Assembly (NCBI RefSeq): GCF_022201045.2
Contig: NC_068562.1
Location: 7,112,001-7,176,000 of the forward strand
Length of the DNA stretch: 64,000 nucleotides
Reading direction: 5' to 3'
Source of the DNA: Citrus sinensis
Lineage: Eukaryota; Streptophyta; Magnoliopsida; Sapindales; Rutaceae
Positions within the stretch are counted from its first letter, which is position 1. Each line of letters opens with the position of its first letter. Positions 12,001-23,930 of the stretch are shown here, in pieces. Both the position numbers and the translations under genes were made by a program. Below the pieces are notes generated by a model. The model ran no database searches. It had not been told where the DNA came from and saw nothing but the letters and a program-made list of their open reading frames with translations.

Positions 12001-15000
12001 ATATGTAACCTTTTTCTATTTGTGGGTTTAGGTTTGCACGCAAATCTTGGTTTTGCATGGTTATTTATTGGGGGGTTACGTTTTCATCTCTTGCTCAGCT
12101 GTGATGATTTGGATCCTGCTATGAAATACTCTTGGAAGTGTTCACAGTTGGAAGAAAAGATTTCATTGCTTGAGCTTGAAATTAAGGTTTTCTTCTTCAT
12201 TTCATTGTGCTGCCCTCTTGCCTACTTATTATCTGTTATTGATGATTATAGACAAGGCTTCTTTTCGAGGTTTTGTATTTTCTTTTATATAAGTCAGTTT
12301 CAATGTGATTTGGATACATATACTTGTAGCTTGTACTATTGAGGTTAGTTGAAATGTGAATGCTTTTCCTGCTGCCATAAGCTTCCTGTTTTAAGATTTT
12401 CAGTCCAACTTCTACTGGTTGGCCTTTTTCAGGTGCGACAAGAATGCAACTATTTGTCTGGTTGGTCTCCTTCAAGGGAAGCTGATAAAAAAATAGCAGC
12501 TGCACTGCAAATGCTTGAAGTTGAGCAAAAGAGACTGCAGAGAAAGGTTTGAAACTGTTGCTAGTCATTTCTTGTATTGACTATGTTCTCAATAATGGTT
12601 TGGAAACATTGCTAGATATTTCTTGTATTGATTATGCTTCTCAATAATGATTTTGAACAGACTGGTATTGTTGCTAATTTTCTTTAATGTGACTGTATAT
12701 TGCTTAATCTGAACACCTCCCATTCTTCATTTATTAAACATCTTTTTATTTATGTATTTGACTGATGGGTTTCAATCTTTTTCTGTCTTCTTTTAGACTG
12801 TTGGCTTCCGTACTTTTGGTTGGCTAACATATGAATAACGGATTTTTCTTTTCCACACAGATTGTATTTCGACCTGATCCACTGAAATTCAAGGCACTAA
12901 AAAAAGAATGTGATGAGTTCCTTGAACTTTTTAATTCCTCAACAAATTTGGTGAAGAATATTGCAATCATGGATTTGCAAAATGCCATTCAGCAAATGTG
13001 CAACTGGCAGGTATACTTATGACTCATGATTTAATATTTTTTTTTTCTTTAAAAAAAAAAAAAGGAAGAGGGGTGGCCAAAGCCTAAAACAATTTTTTAA
13101 CCTCCTACCTCCCCCAAGATATGAACTTGGGTGCCAGCCAAATAAAGTTTCTTGAAAACTCTAGCCAGAGGGCCTCATAGTTAAATATAATCTTTCCTGG
13201 AATATGTTGAATATTGAATTTTGTCCGTTTTAACCATCAGCTATCTGAATTTCTCAGGAAACTGCATCCAGTTTCATTTGTCGATTGTCAGAAGAATACC
13301 CTGAGTTTATTGATCTAGCACAGCCAGTTCAAGTTGCTGTATATGAAATGAAATTAGGCTTATCCATAGTGTTGTCAAGCACCTTGCAGAAAGTATTTCA
13401 GGAAAGAATTGATGACGATATGGATCAAGTCATGGTAATCTAGATTATCTGCATATAATAATTTTAATTTGTTTCTCCATTTAAAAAATCAATTTTTATA
13501 CTTCACATTTTTTTTTATTTGATCTAAATGGCTGTTTGGTTGTCTATCAGGAGTCACTCTATTTGTTTATGAGATTCCCCAGAACCTATGGGTTCGGTTC
13601 AGATTCAGTTAACTTCAAGAGCAGGCTGCCTGAGTGCTATTTCCATGGTTTAGATTTCTCTTCAAACCTCTGGGAGATGTGTATAAGTTTTCTGGAAAAG
13701 ATGGTCACTTTTCAAAGTGACATCAATGCTGCAAAAGTAATTTACTTAAATCAAACCCTTTGCAAAAAAATTAATTATTACCTTTTGAATTTGTTACCCA
13801 AAGAAATGCTTACCTTCTTGTTGTTGCTGCTGATTTTTTATTTAATTGACATTACTGGAACTTAATGTTCCTAAATGCTTCTGCAATGTAGCAGGGCTCT
13901 GTCTTGCAACTTAGAGCTTCCGTTTATCAAAATGCTCTTATTCGTGTTGCACATTCTGTAGCTAATTCACGACTGATGGATAAGGCCTCTTTCATGGTTA
14001 GTGTCTTTCCTGTGTCAACTTGAATTTTATGTCTACTTACACAATATTGTTTATTGATATGATAACATCTTTTCTGGATCAGTTATTGGATAAAATATTC
14101 TCTGAGTTTGCAAGCATTTGGACGAATATGAAAGATGAAGTGAAGACCAAAGAAAATCACAATGCTCAACAGTACAAGTTCAGGCCTCGGGCATTTAAGG
14201 TTGATAGAGTTTTTGAAGTGGAGAAGTCAAGTCTACGTAAGTTCTTTGCTAATGATGCTTTCTCAGAATGGCAGGAGCTGCTTTTGGAAGAAGAATTTGC
14301 AGAAAAGGTGATGTTCCTGTGCTAGATGCAAACTGGTTATGACATTTTGTTTTTCTTTGTATTGATGTCATTCTGCTTCCTGTTAACACATGCTTATCAA
14401 ATTCAGTTGGAAGCTGGTGATGAACATGAAAGTTTGGAGGAAGAATGGAACCTCATGCAGGAATCTATTCTGGATAACATGGTTTACATACACAATCAAT
14501 TATTTGGATCTACAAATCTTATCTTGAGTGTAAGTCATCTTAAAAAATTTTCTGGACTTGTGTTAATCTTCTATAGCCATCTTAAAAAAGTTTCTACAAA
14601 TCTTATGCATGGTTCATCTATTATTATTATTTTTTTTTATTCTCTCCAGTCTGGGACTTTCCAAATCTCTGATGCAGAGCGGTTGCTATCGTTCTCTGAC
14701 TCTTACACATTGGGACTAGAAATGATAAAAGGTGATTAACAAATTTTCTTTTTGAGGTTAAATATTTCCTGGATTGCTAAATGAGGAGAAATGTTGCAGG
14801 TTTGGAATGTCTATTTACTTCTACTTTGGATGCCAAACTTGCACCGGAGCATTTACTACGTATATGCTTGGAGCATGAGAAAATTGTTTCATCTAATCAC
14901 TCAGCACGCAAATACAATTTTTACAAGGTTTCACAATGCTCCTGACCCTTCTGTTTCAACAATAGCTTTTATATCATCATTGTAGCGTTCATTTCCCTGT

Positions 15001-18000
15001 ATTTTGATTTTCTTTATTTGCTCAAAACTGCTTTTTCTAGGATTCAAATGCTCCCGTGATGGCGAAAATGGTAAAGTTACTAACAACTCTTCAACAGCGG
15101 GTTCTTATGTGTTTAAGTGATTGGGAAGACCACCCTGGTCTGCAGAAGATCTTGAATATGATTGAAATGCTGTTGGTTATCCCTCTTACAACTCCTCTTG
15201 CAAAGGTAGTGAATATGGTTAATTCTTCCAGTTGACATGGTACTTTATTTAGAGAATGTTTTCATAAAGAATTTGGCTATAAGTGTCAGTCATGGTGAAA
15301 TGTTTCACTTGTTGATGTAAAAATGATGTGACAGAGATAGTGACCGACTTGTCTTTCACTATTTATAAAAGTTTATTATCTCCTTTTTTGGAAAGCTGAA
15401 TTTTCTGTTTTGCCTTTGTGAAGCCGCTATCAGGGCTGCAAATTCTACTTCGCCATGTTCAAATGTTACAAGAAAATGGCATGAAATTTCCTCTTTCCGG
15501 TGCGTAAACTTCCACAAGATATCTTCTTTTGTTTAGCTATTGACTTTCATATCTGTTAACTCTGTTCTGGCTTTAGATCTGCTGGAACCCATTATCGTCC
15601 TGGTGTCTTCATGGCAAAGGATGGAGTTTGAATCTTGGCCTGTATTGCTTGATGAGGTGCAGGACCAATATGAGAAAAATGCTGGAAAGGTAATAGCAAT
15701 TTGGCTTTTGAATGATTCTTGTCTAAATAATGTTGGTTGAGAGAAAACATTTGACAATCTATAAAGAGTAAAAAAACTGTTGGAAGTTGATGTAACTTTG
15801 GATTATATAAATTGAAGGAAACTAATATCTGCTGACAGCAACTGGTATCTTTACATGTTCAGTTGGATTTTCTTTCTATAAATAAACAAATATTAAAATC
15901 TGAAAGATGCAAAACTCCAAAAGATAAATGCCTTGCCTTTTTGGCATATCAAGGTGTACCACTAGTACAATGTGATAATGATCCGGAAAACAAGACCTTT
16001 CATAGGAAGAGTGGCTCCTCTTTTGGTGGTGCCTTTACTTATATCCAATTATCTATCTATCTATCTTCTTCAATCTAGTAGCAGTTTTTTCAATTCATAT
16101 TATTCTTTGCAGCTCTGGTTTCCACTATTTTCAGTTCTTGCACATACGCATTCTGACGAGGTTGCTGGATATGATCAGTCTACCCTCCATAGGCAAGCGA
16201 TAAGAAACTACCTTGTGGCTGAATTTAAGTTTGAAGTGATTAATAGAGAGTGCTGTGAATCTATCAAATTTGGTATCTTTCTTTCTAATACAAACGGATA
16301 TGGATTTTGCAGTTTGGAGGAGTTCATTCAAACATCCAGCATTGGTGAATTTAGAAAGCGTCTCCTACTTATTTTTGCTTTTCTCGGTCAATTTGTGATT
16401 GGCAGATCCCTAGAAGCTTATTCAAGGTAAGATATTTTAGCTGCTTGACTCAGCTTGCTTATTCTTCTTCTTCTTCTTCTTCTACTACTACTACTGGAAG
16501 TTCTGTTACCCTTCATATAGTATTTGCATTAACATGAGAGCTGCAATTGTTAGATTTTTATTTGAGTTATATTTGATTTAACATTTTATATTTTTAAATC
16601 TTCTAATTCATTATGAATCATTCAGTCTCTGGCAGGAGGAAAATCTGAAGATGTTATACAACATTTTTGGATTCTACGTGCAATTCTTGCCACTGTAAGT
16701 CTACTGAGGACTTGTAATCTGAATCTTCATGTACCTTTTATCTTTGTTGGGAAGTTTACATACTATAAACTATTTTATATATTCAGAATACTGGAGCATA
16801 TAGGAAACAATAGGAAGAATATTGAGAAAGAAGTGAAAGAGCTATTGAAGCTATGTCGGTGGGAGCATTTTATGCCCATTGAAAATTTGAAAAGGATCCG
16901 GCAGAAACTCAGGAAGTTGGTGCAGAAATACACAGTAAGTGGAATTTTGCTATTGCCTTCAAATGGTTATGATAAGGTGCAAGTCAAGGAAGCCAACAAC
17001 AACATAGAATTTCTTCCCTTTTTTTTTTTTGTTTTGTTTCGTTTCCCTACTGTAAAGTTGGGAGATGGTAGTAGTATGGCTGTCAATTATTTATTTTTTG
17101 AACAGGAGCTGCTGCAACAGCCTGCAATGCTTATCCTTAACCAAGAAACAGCACAAAAAGGACTGAATGTTCTCTCAATACAAGGTCAAAAGGCCCCCAC
17201 CGAAATCTCGGACATGAGTGAGGGTTTGTTAAGTGCTGTCTTAGATCTACCCCAGTTTAATGATGAAGAAAGGTCAAATAATTTCTAATTACACATTTTT
17301 TCTCTATCTAAGAATTCCATGTGTTTTCTGAACTTATAGTTAACATTTATGGTACAGGTGTACATGGTATGGCAATTGGAGAATAAAAATTAGCGACACT
17401 CTACGAAAATTGCAACTTCAAATTGAACCTGAGTTATGCTTTCTTCATGCTAAAGGTTTTTCCCTTTGTTATTTTTCTCATTTTCTATAAAGTGCACCTT
17501 ATTATTCTTTTTATTTAGCCTTTTTCCTATTTCCTCAGATTCAAAATTTTTAAGTACTTGCAAATTTTATAGGGATTGCAGATAATGCTGCACAATGGCT
17601 GGAATCCCATTCTGGGAACCAATTATATGCTGAACAGTGGAAGGGGTTATGGAAAACACTTGAAAATATATGTAGATCTGCAATGGATTCTAGTTATCTC
17701 TGGAAGGATCTAAACAGAACTGTCGGGAAGAAGAGGGCATTTTCTGAACTTCTAAAGCTGTTAGAAAGCAGTGGCTTGCATAAGCACAAGTATGAAATTA
17801 TGAAGGTAACAGAAATTCCTTGGCTTCTCTCTTAAAGCTGCTTAGCTCTGTAACTATAATCATTTTGACATACCATTTTTTTTTTCCTGATAGATATTGG
17901 GCGACTCCAACTGGTTGTTCCTTCAGCCATCTTATGATGCACAGCATTTGCTTCTGGCACCTAATAGACTGTCAGCTGCTAATGTTTCTGCTGTTAGTGA

Positions 18001-21000
18001 AATTCAGTGTTTGCCTGATGGAACATTAGATACTGAGTGGAAAGCAGTAAATGAATTCTACTTCAAAAGCTTGGCATCAATGCAGCTACTGCAACAAATT
18101 TGCCTGAAACACCATCACGATTTTTCATCTGAGCAGGTAGATCACCTTGGGGGTGCAGCAGTTTCACTTTGGATGATTGAAATATGAACATATCTATTTA
18201 TCTTCTTTTCTAATCTCTGCAATTCAGTTTCTATGGGTCTGGTTATTTGCAAGCAACTTCTTTTGCCTCCATCGAGTTCATAGCCCATCATTCTGAATCA
18301 CGAAATTGTTGAATCTCTTTTCCGAGTTAACTTAATAATTTTTGTTTCATGCAGACTACTAGGTCAGTCTCTTTTCTCAACCATCTCCTAGTGATACAAC
18401 AGATGCAACGGGAGGCTGCCTATGGTTTTGCTAAGCATTTAAAGCAGCTACATAAATGTGTTTCCACTTTTGGTAGTTTGTATCCAAATTCCACCAATTT
18501 TGAAGAGAAAACTGATAATGAGTGTTCTTTTGCTCATAATCAACACGAAACCATTAAGTGCATTTGGCAACAGAAGGTTAGCTCTTGCTCTACTTTGTGG
18601 TGCCTAGTTTACTTTCGAAAGAACGAGACTTAATAATATCAACTGTTTTATAAATTTTTGCAGGAACTATTTGATAGTTTGTATGTTATGTTGGTTGAGG
18701 AATCACTATTGTTGAGAACTGTTGAAAGTACTCATTTAAGTGACTGTCAAAGTGTCAGAGTTGGAGCACATAGCGTTCTTTCTTTCAGCAAGAAGTTTAT
18801 TCCTGTTATCCAAAAATCTAAGGTGCATATCTACATTCTTAATTCTGTTTTCCTTAAAATATCATGCTAGCCTGTGCTTATTTTGATGGATACTCTATTA
18901 CAGGAATCGTTGGATAACTATCTTCTTGGCCCTGGTGCAGCTATAACTGTTATGATGGGTTCCTTCCATCATGTTATTTCAGGACAAATCGAGTCTTTGG
19001 TATTTCAGAACTTTCAGGTTATTAATGAGTTTGGGGAGCATCTATCTGCTCTCCGTAAAGAAGATTTTGGTAGAAGCTCAGTCATAGAGACTCTCCTGAG
19101 TCGCTTTGATGATTTATTGAAGAAGGTACCTTTGATTCTTGATAAATTAATGCCAATTTGCTAGTCCTATGATTTTACTATTAGTATAATTCACTATAAT
19201 AGTTTAAGCCGAAACTAATTTTTTACGTATGTGCCAAATGCATAAGTCAATAGGACTTTAATCAACTTAGTTGCCCATTCAACCTAGCGTCTAGCAGCAT
19301 ATTTCTGAAGTTAACTTCCTAAAATATTTGCAGGGTAAACGGATGGCTGAACAGTTCAATTCTGCACTAGAAACCAGAAGCTACTCAACATATTCATGTG
19401 AAGAGGCCAAATATTGCAATGGGAATTCTTCTGATCTTGAGGCACAGTTTGGTGGAGCTATAACAAGGATATATGAAAATATTATGGATATGTTGCAAAA
19501 GCTAGGGTCATTAAGCAGTGATCATGTTCTTTCGGAAGAGTCATTGAGGAGGGTCACATCATGGGAGTATATTTATAAATCAACCATAGCAATTTTGAAC
19601 TTTGACCATCTAAACTATCAAACCTTGGAAGCAATTTCTTGTGCGGTATGATACAGCACTACCATATTCCTCCTCCATCCAGAGTTTTTCATGAAACATA
19701 ATTCATGATTTTCTTGTTGACATCGTGTATTTCTGCAGGAGAAATTGGTGAACCATCATGGCCAAGGAACTCCCCGTCTCTCTTCCAATATTGAAGCACA
19801 TCTTAAGCATCTTTGTAAGCTATTGGACCTAGTATTGAACTTCAGTGATGGCTTCTTGCAGGATTTCCTAGCCATGCACAAAACTGTAAGATAGTTCCAT
19901 CTGAATTCTTCTGTTTGCTTTTTTCTTTTTATCTCTTTACTGCGATGGAAGCAGAAGTCACTGATCACTTATTACCAGCTGGGATCTTAAAAGAGTTGAC
20001 AACTATCAGGAAGAGCACAAGTTACAAATAATCTTGAGCTCATAATTAAATGATTGCTTGTTGTGGATACTTTTGAAACCATAATATTCTCTATTCTCTC
20101 TCTCTCTCTTTTTTTCTCCAAAGGTGTCTGCACAAACCACCCCACACAAACAAAAACTTAATAATTCCCTTCAAGATTGTTGCAAGGGGGACGCAATCTC
20201 TAGACCTCTTGTTTCTTCGACATTGTCTATCATCAGTTTTGCACATTCTATATTCTTCCCTTTGTTCAAATTCATGAATTGACTTTCTATTTTGAACTTT
20301 TTGTATGTTTGCCTGCAGACGTCTGTGATGACTCATGCCCTTGCAAGTATTTTAGCTTCATTATTTTCAAAAGGATTTGGCATTTCTGCTAAAGATCAAG
20401 AAGATGACGCTAGTCATGATTTATCTCAAGATGGGAATGGAACTGGTATGGGAGAGGGTGCAGGAGTGAAAGATGTTAGTGATCAAATAGATGATGAAGA
20501 TCAACTGCTAGGGACTTCTGAAAAGGTTTGTTTATTGGTGCATTTAAATTTTATAATCTTCTACTCAGTACCTATACTGTATAGGATTAGGAAGAAGTGA
20601 TATTTGATGGTAATTAATTTTGGTGATATCATCTTATCCAAAATCATTTATTTTGTGAAATTCTTGAGATTCTAAGTCTGGGTGGCACTCCAAAATCATG
20701 TAGATTCTTTAATTTTTATATAAATTTAAATAATGTTTAAAAATATTCTACATCATTTTGTAATTATGTCGAATAATTTGTGAACCTGAATTTTGTTACA
20801 ACTTTTGGACTCCATTATGCTATTTAAAAGATGGGTTATAAACTTCCTTTATGAATGCTACAGCAGGCAGGTGAAGAGCAAGACGCTTCCGATAAAGTGC
20901 CAAGTAAAGATGATAAGGGCATTGAGATGGAGCAGGATTTTGCAGCTGATACATATAGTGTTGGCGAAGACTCTGATGGTGAGGATAATGATGAAAATGG

Positions 21001-23930
21001 TGAGGATGAGCAACTGGAGTCTGCGATGGGTGAAACTGGGGCTAATAGCGAAGTTGTTAATGAAAAGCTTTGGGATAAGGAAGAAGAAGAAAATCATAGC
21101 TCAGCAAAGGAGAAATATGAATCTGGGCCTTCTGTCAGAGACAAAGATGAGAGTTCTAGGGAGCTCAGAGCCAAGGAAGATTTTGTCTCAATGGCTGATG
21201 AACAGGGAGAGCTTGATTCTGATGTAACTGATGGACAAAAAGATGAGACTGGGGATCTGGAAGAGCTTGGTGATGCAGAAAATACGGAAGATTTGAGTAT
21301 GGACAAGGAAGAAGCATTTACGGATCCAACTGGACTGAAACTCGATGAATCAAATGAGAATTTGGAAGAAGATACCAACATGGATGAAATAGACGGCACA
21401 GATACCAAGGAAGAACTGGGTCCAGAAGAGCCTGATGAATCTGCTGAAAATGGAAACCATGAAGAAATGGATAAAAATTCTGCTGATGAAATTATGGAAG
21501 AAGCTGACGGTGAACAAGCAGGTGGAACCTCTGAAAAGGATGATGCAAATGGGGATGCAGAAGAGAACACAGAAATGAATTTGACAACTCCGAGGAAAGA
21601 TGTATTCAAAGCAGGAATGTCTGAATCCACAGATGGTCATGTGCCTAATGCTGAATCTGCACCTCAACCAAACGTAGGTTGTGGGGCTTCTAAAAGTGTA
21701 GCACCGGAAGCTGACTGGTTTGATGGCAATGACATTCATAATGAAATTACTCCTCTGATGAGCTTACCTTCCAACAATACATCGCAAATGGATATCAGGG
21801 TTTCTGGCTCATCAGCTAGTGGGAAACCCACTGATGATATACCCAAATCTCAAGTGCCTCATCAGAAAGCTTCTCCTGTTCAGAAAACTAATGCAAATCC
21901 TTATAGGAATATTGGAGATGCGCTTGAAGAGTGGAAAGAAAGAGTCAATGTGTCTGTTGATCTTCAGGCAGACAACACTGAGATGCAAGGAGAGGTTGAG
22001 GATGAGAATGCAGATGAGTATGGGTATGTTTCTGAATTTGATAAGGGAACAGCTCAGGCGCTAGGTCCTGCTACATCTGAGCAGATTGACAAGGGTGGAG
22101 ATACGAGTAAACCTAATGCAGATAATCTTGCAGAACATAAAAATGATGTCACTGAGATGGAGATTGAGAAGCAAAATTCAGAAGCTCAACCTATTGAGCA
22201 TCGTGCCGCAATCATCAAAAATAAGATGGAGCAGACACCAATATCAGATTTAGAGGAGTTACCTGTGCAGGAATCCCCTGAAACTCATAGAGATAACGAT
22301 GGTGATCCAGGAAGTCTGTCTGAGAGTCTTGTCTCCATCAAGAAGTCTTACTTGAGTGAAGAGTTAAATCAGCTCAGCAAACTTTCTGTGAGTGAGAATG
22401 AACCAGGGAAGGCTCTAGAACTTGCTGAGGTTTCTGATGATCTGAAAAATAATGCTAATGCTCTTTGGAGAAGATATGAATTTCAGACAGCAAGATTGTC
22501 TCAGGAGTTAGCTGAACAGTTGCGTCTTGTTATGGAACCCACTCTAGCTAGCAAGCTCCAAGGGGACTATAAGACTGGGAAAAGGATTAACATGAAAAAG
22601 GTAAAATATGGTATATTTCATACTATGTAATAGGGCATAGTTCAGCGTGTTGGACGTTTTGTTTATTGATTCTGTCATATGCTTGTAAATTATCAGGTAA
22701 TTCCCTACATAGCAAGTCATTACCGGAAGGATAAAATATGGCTAAGGCGAACCAGGCCCAACAAACGTGATTACCAAGTTGTTATTGCTGTGGATGATTC
22801 CCGTAGTATGTCTGAGAGCGGTTGTGGGGGTGTTGCAATCGAAGCTTTGGTGACTGTCTGCCGAGCCATGTCTCAACTGGAAATGGGAAACTTGTCTGTT
22901 GTGAGCTTTGGAAAGAAAGGCAACATCAGGTCACTGCATGATTTCGATGAGCCTTTCACTGGAGTAGCTGGCATTAAGGTTAGTCTTCTGACATTACATG
23001 TTTTAATCGTTTGGAATACACAAAATTGATGATGTCTTTGCCTCAACTTTTGACACACTGTGCTTTGCAGTCAAGGTTTTATGGATTATACCCCCCCCCC
23101 CCCCCCCCCCCAAAACATGTGCCCTCTTATGTTCTTTTATTTTACCTATCCATTTTTGTTTAACTGGTGATAGTTAAAATTTCTTGCTGAATTCCTGAAA
23201 ATTGTTTTGGTGCAGATGATGTCTGGTTTGACATTCGAGCAAGAGAATACCATTGCCGACGAACCAGTTTTGGATCTGTTGATGTTCTTGAACAACATGC
23301 TGGATACTGCAGTTGCGAAAGCACGGTTGCCCTCAGGACAAAACCCGCTACAGCAGCTTGTTTTAATAATCGGTGATGGCCGATTCCACGAGAAGGTATT
23401 TTTTCATTCCTCAGACAAGGAGTATCTTTTCAGTGTCTTGCATAAATAATAATGTTTCTTGACATATTTGATTAAATTTATGCAGGAGAACTTGAAGCGC
23501 TGGGTTAGGGATCTCTTAAGTAAGAAGCGAATGGTGGCGTTTTTGCTCGTGGATAGCCCAGAAGAATCAATTGTTGACCTCAAGGTACTTATTTATAATA
23601 TTAAATATAGTTCATGTTAAAAAAAATTTAGTAGTAATTAAAAACATCATAAGTCTCACTTTTTTGTAACATCTGTCTGGCCTCCAGGAATTATCATTTG
23701 AGGGTAAAGAGATCAAGGTCTCAAAGTATCTAGATTCTTTCCCTTTCCCATATTACATTGTGTTGAGGAACATTGAAGCACTTCCTAGGACGCTCGCTGA
23801 TTTATTGAGACAGGTAACCTTATTCTCTTGTAAACCTTTAGATCTTGCTGGCTGTTGTCATCACATACTAAAACTTGTCTATCATTCGTATTTGCAGTGG
23901 TTTGAGCTTATGCAGTACACCAGGGAATAA
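1..23930 (+). CDS. MDN1: Midasin (MDN1), 3' three quarters of the gene; 5' end outside window
   Basis: Midasin is the giant dynein-like AAA ATPase (yeast Rea1) that strips assembly factors from pre-60S ribosomes in the nucleolus and nucleoplasm. The window holds about 57 exons joining to one open frame of about 4,060 codons; plant midasins are about 5,400 residues, so roughly the first quarter is missing. Visible in order: the end of one AAA module (LFLVDEISL Walker B), a full module (GSPGVGKTSL Walker A, WVLLDEINLAP Walker B), a final module (GPQSSGKTSL, then WIVLENANL), a long helical linker, a D/E-rich region and a C-terminal VWA domain with DDSRS. Exons were placed by GT-AG borders, by continuous frame and by family similarity. 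The stop is at 23928-23930. All junctions I joined keep the frame, and I saw no disabling mutation. Two acceptors are NAGNAG (13886-13891 and 20861-20866). Confidence 0.95.
503..2093 (+). other. Large MDN1 intron holding a candidate inverted-repeat element
   Basis: At 1.6 kb this is the longest intron of the visible MDN1 gene. Clear borders are GTAAGT at 503 and TTTTCACAG ending at 2093. Its AT-rich middle (1201-1800) has inverted ends and is listed separately. The short ORFs in it show no similarity that I recognise and lie between two conserved AAA exons, so they are taken as chance. Confidence 0.8.
1201..1800. mobile_element. Candidate MITE-like element with about 65-80 bp imperfect terminal inverted repeats
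   Basis: The left end starts GGGTAAATAA and the right end finishes ATTTACCC. Reading the right end in reverse complement, both arms share in order a GGGTAAAT start, a TATATTTT block, a TATTTTGAAAAT or CATTTTGAAAAT block, and CTCAAGA followed by ACC. The arms are about 65-80 bp and diverged; the interior is AT-rich and non-coding. Span is 600 bp. I do not see a convincing target-site duplication (TTACCGGAG on the left, GTCAATAGAG on the right). Long inverted arms starting with G would fit a non-autonomous Mutator-like element, but the family is inference. Confidence 0.5.
2831..4404 (+). other. MDN1 introns around the short exon 3370-3443
   Basis: Two long introns (2831-3369 and 3444-4404) flank a 74-bp exon encoding the residues ending LLEQFK. 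They are T-rich and end in polypyrimidine tracts. I see no gene, clear repeat or structured element in them. Confidence 0.7.
9425..9530 (+). repeat. Degenerate direct copy of the MDN1 splice acceptor and exon start at 9534-9640
   Basis: The string CTCTAGGGCTTTG occurs at 9427 and again at 9534, where the second AG is the real acceptor of exon 9540-9622. The similarity continues through ATGTCAT, CATCACATAT, AATGAAGATGATCTCC and TTGATGATTTTGAA, with small insertions in the upstream copy. The upstream copy lies inside the intron and cannot encode the exon because its frame is broken. Confidence 0.75.
13040..13190 (-). mobile_element. Possible SINE-like remnant in an MDN1 intron
   Basis: This stretch differs in composition from the intron around it. 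A T-run and A-run (13040-13065) are followed by GGGGTGGCCAAAGCC, CTCCTACCTCCCCCAAG and ATGAACTTGGGTGCCAG. On the minus strand it reads CCCAAGTTCATATCTTGGGGG, which loosely resembles a degraded pol III B box (GGTTCGANNCC), and it ends in a homopolymer. The assignment is weak; another decayed repeat is possible. Confidence 0.3.
16038..16497 (+). repeat. Simple repeats in or near MDN1 exon 16113-16426: (TATC)n and (TTC)n(TAC)n
   Basis: A short (TATC) run lies near 16048-16070, just before the acceptor of exon 16113-16426. A (TTC) run followed by a (TAC) run lies at about 16464-16496, in the next intron. Both are short microsatellites and are likely polymorphic. Confidence 0.85.
20864..22600 (+). 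other. MDN1: MDN1 single large exon encoding the acidic D/E-rich region
   Basis: One 1,737-bp exon, the largest of the visible gene, encodes a glutamate- and aspartate-rich segment with almost no hydrophobic runs, ending in a helical part with EFQTARLSQELAEQLRLVMEP. The D/E-rich segment is a hallmark of midasin between the linker and the MIDAS domain. The acceptor is a CAGCAG tandem, so the exon may start at 20864 or 20867 (one Gln more or less). Because GAA/GAT codons reverse to TTC/ATC, the minus strand shows long spurious ORFs here. Confidence 0.9.
22697..23930 (+). other. MDN1: MDN1 C-terminal MIDAS/VWA domain exons
   Basis: Exons 22697-22978, 23216-23395, 23486-23584, 23688-23813 and 23898-23930 encode the von Willebrand A-like domain that gives midasin its name. 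The metal-binding DxSxS is DDSRS, encoded at 22793-22807. The domain binds the Ytm1 and Rsa4 type UBL substrates (established for yeast Rea1). The C terminus is WFELMQYTRE, conserved in style with other midasins. The first 22697 acceptor, the phase and the residue run IPYIASHYRKDKIWLRR support the model strongly. Confidence 0.92.
23091..23112 (+). repeat. Uninterrupted poly(C) tract of 22 bases in an MDN1 intron
   Basis: Twenty-two C residues in a row sit in the intron between exons 22697-22978 and 23216-23395, followed by AAAAC. Such a run is rare in this AT-rich sequence. The minus strand is a G-run able to form a quadruplex. The exact length is the kind of thing sequencing gets wrong. Confidence 0.9.

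Larger units (their letters stand above)
8896..20525 (+). other. MDN1: MDN1 exons encoding the long linker
   Basis: Exons: 8896-9058, 9169-9231, 9540-9622, 9710-9955, 10295-10430, 10509-10594, 10692-10777, 11208-11346, 11410-11510, 11782-11905, 12032-12186, 12433-12546, 12861-13010, 13258-13434, 13551-13736, 13892-13996, 14083-14307, 14407-14529, 14650-14731, 14800-14937, 15041-15205, 15424-15499, 15577-15689, 16113-16426, 16626-16694, 16787-16934, 17106-17272, 17358-17455, 17573-17805, 17894-18136, 18355-18576, 18664-18822, 18904-19125, 19334-19645, 19739-19885 and 20319-20525. The product is mostly helical and of low conservation, as expected for the linker that joins the AAA ring to the acidic tail. 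Short, weakly conserved exons such as 10509-10594, 10692-10777 and 9169-9231 are placed only by borders and frame, so they are the least certain. The last exon already begins the acidic, G/D-rich stretch. Confidence 0.75.

Noticed and set aside
20858..21630. Long minus-strand ORFs opposite the MDN1 acidic exon
   Set aside because: They arise because GAA/GAT-rich coding sequence has few stops on the other strand; low-complexity S/F-rich translation, no similarity.
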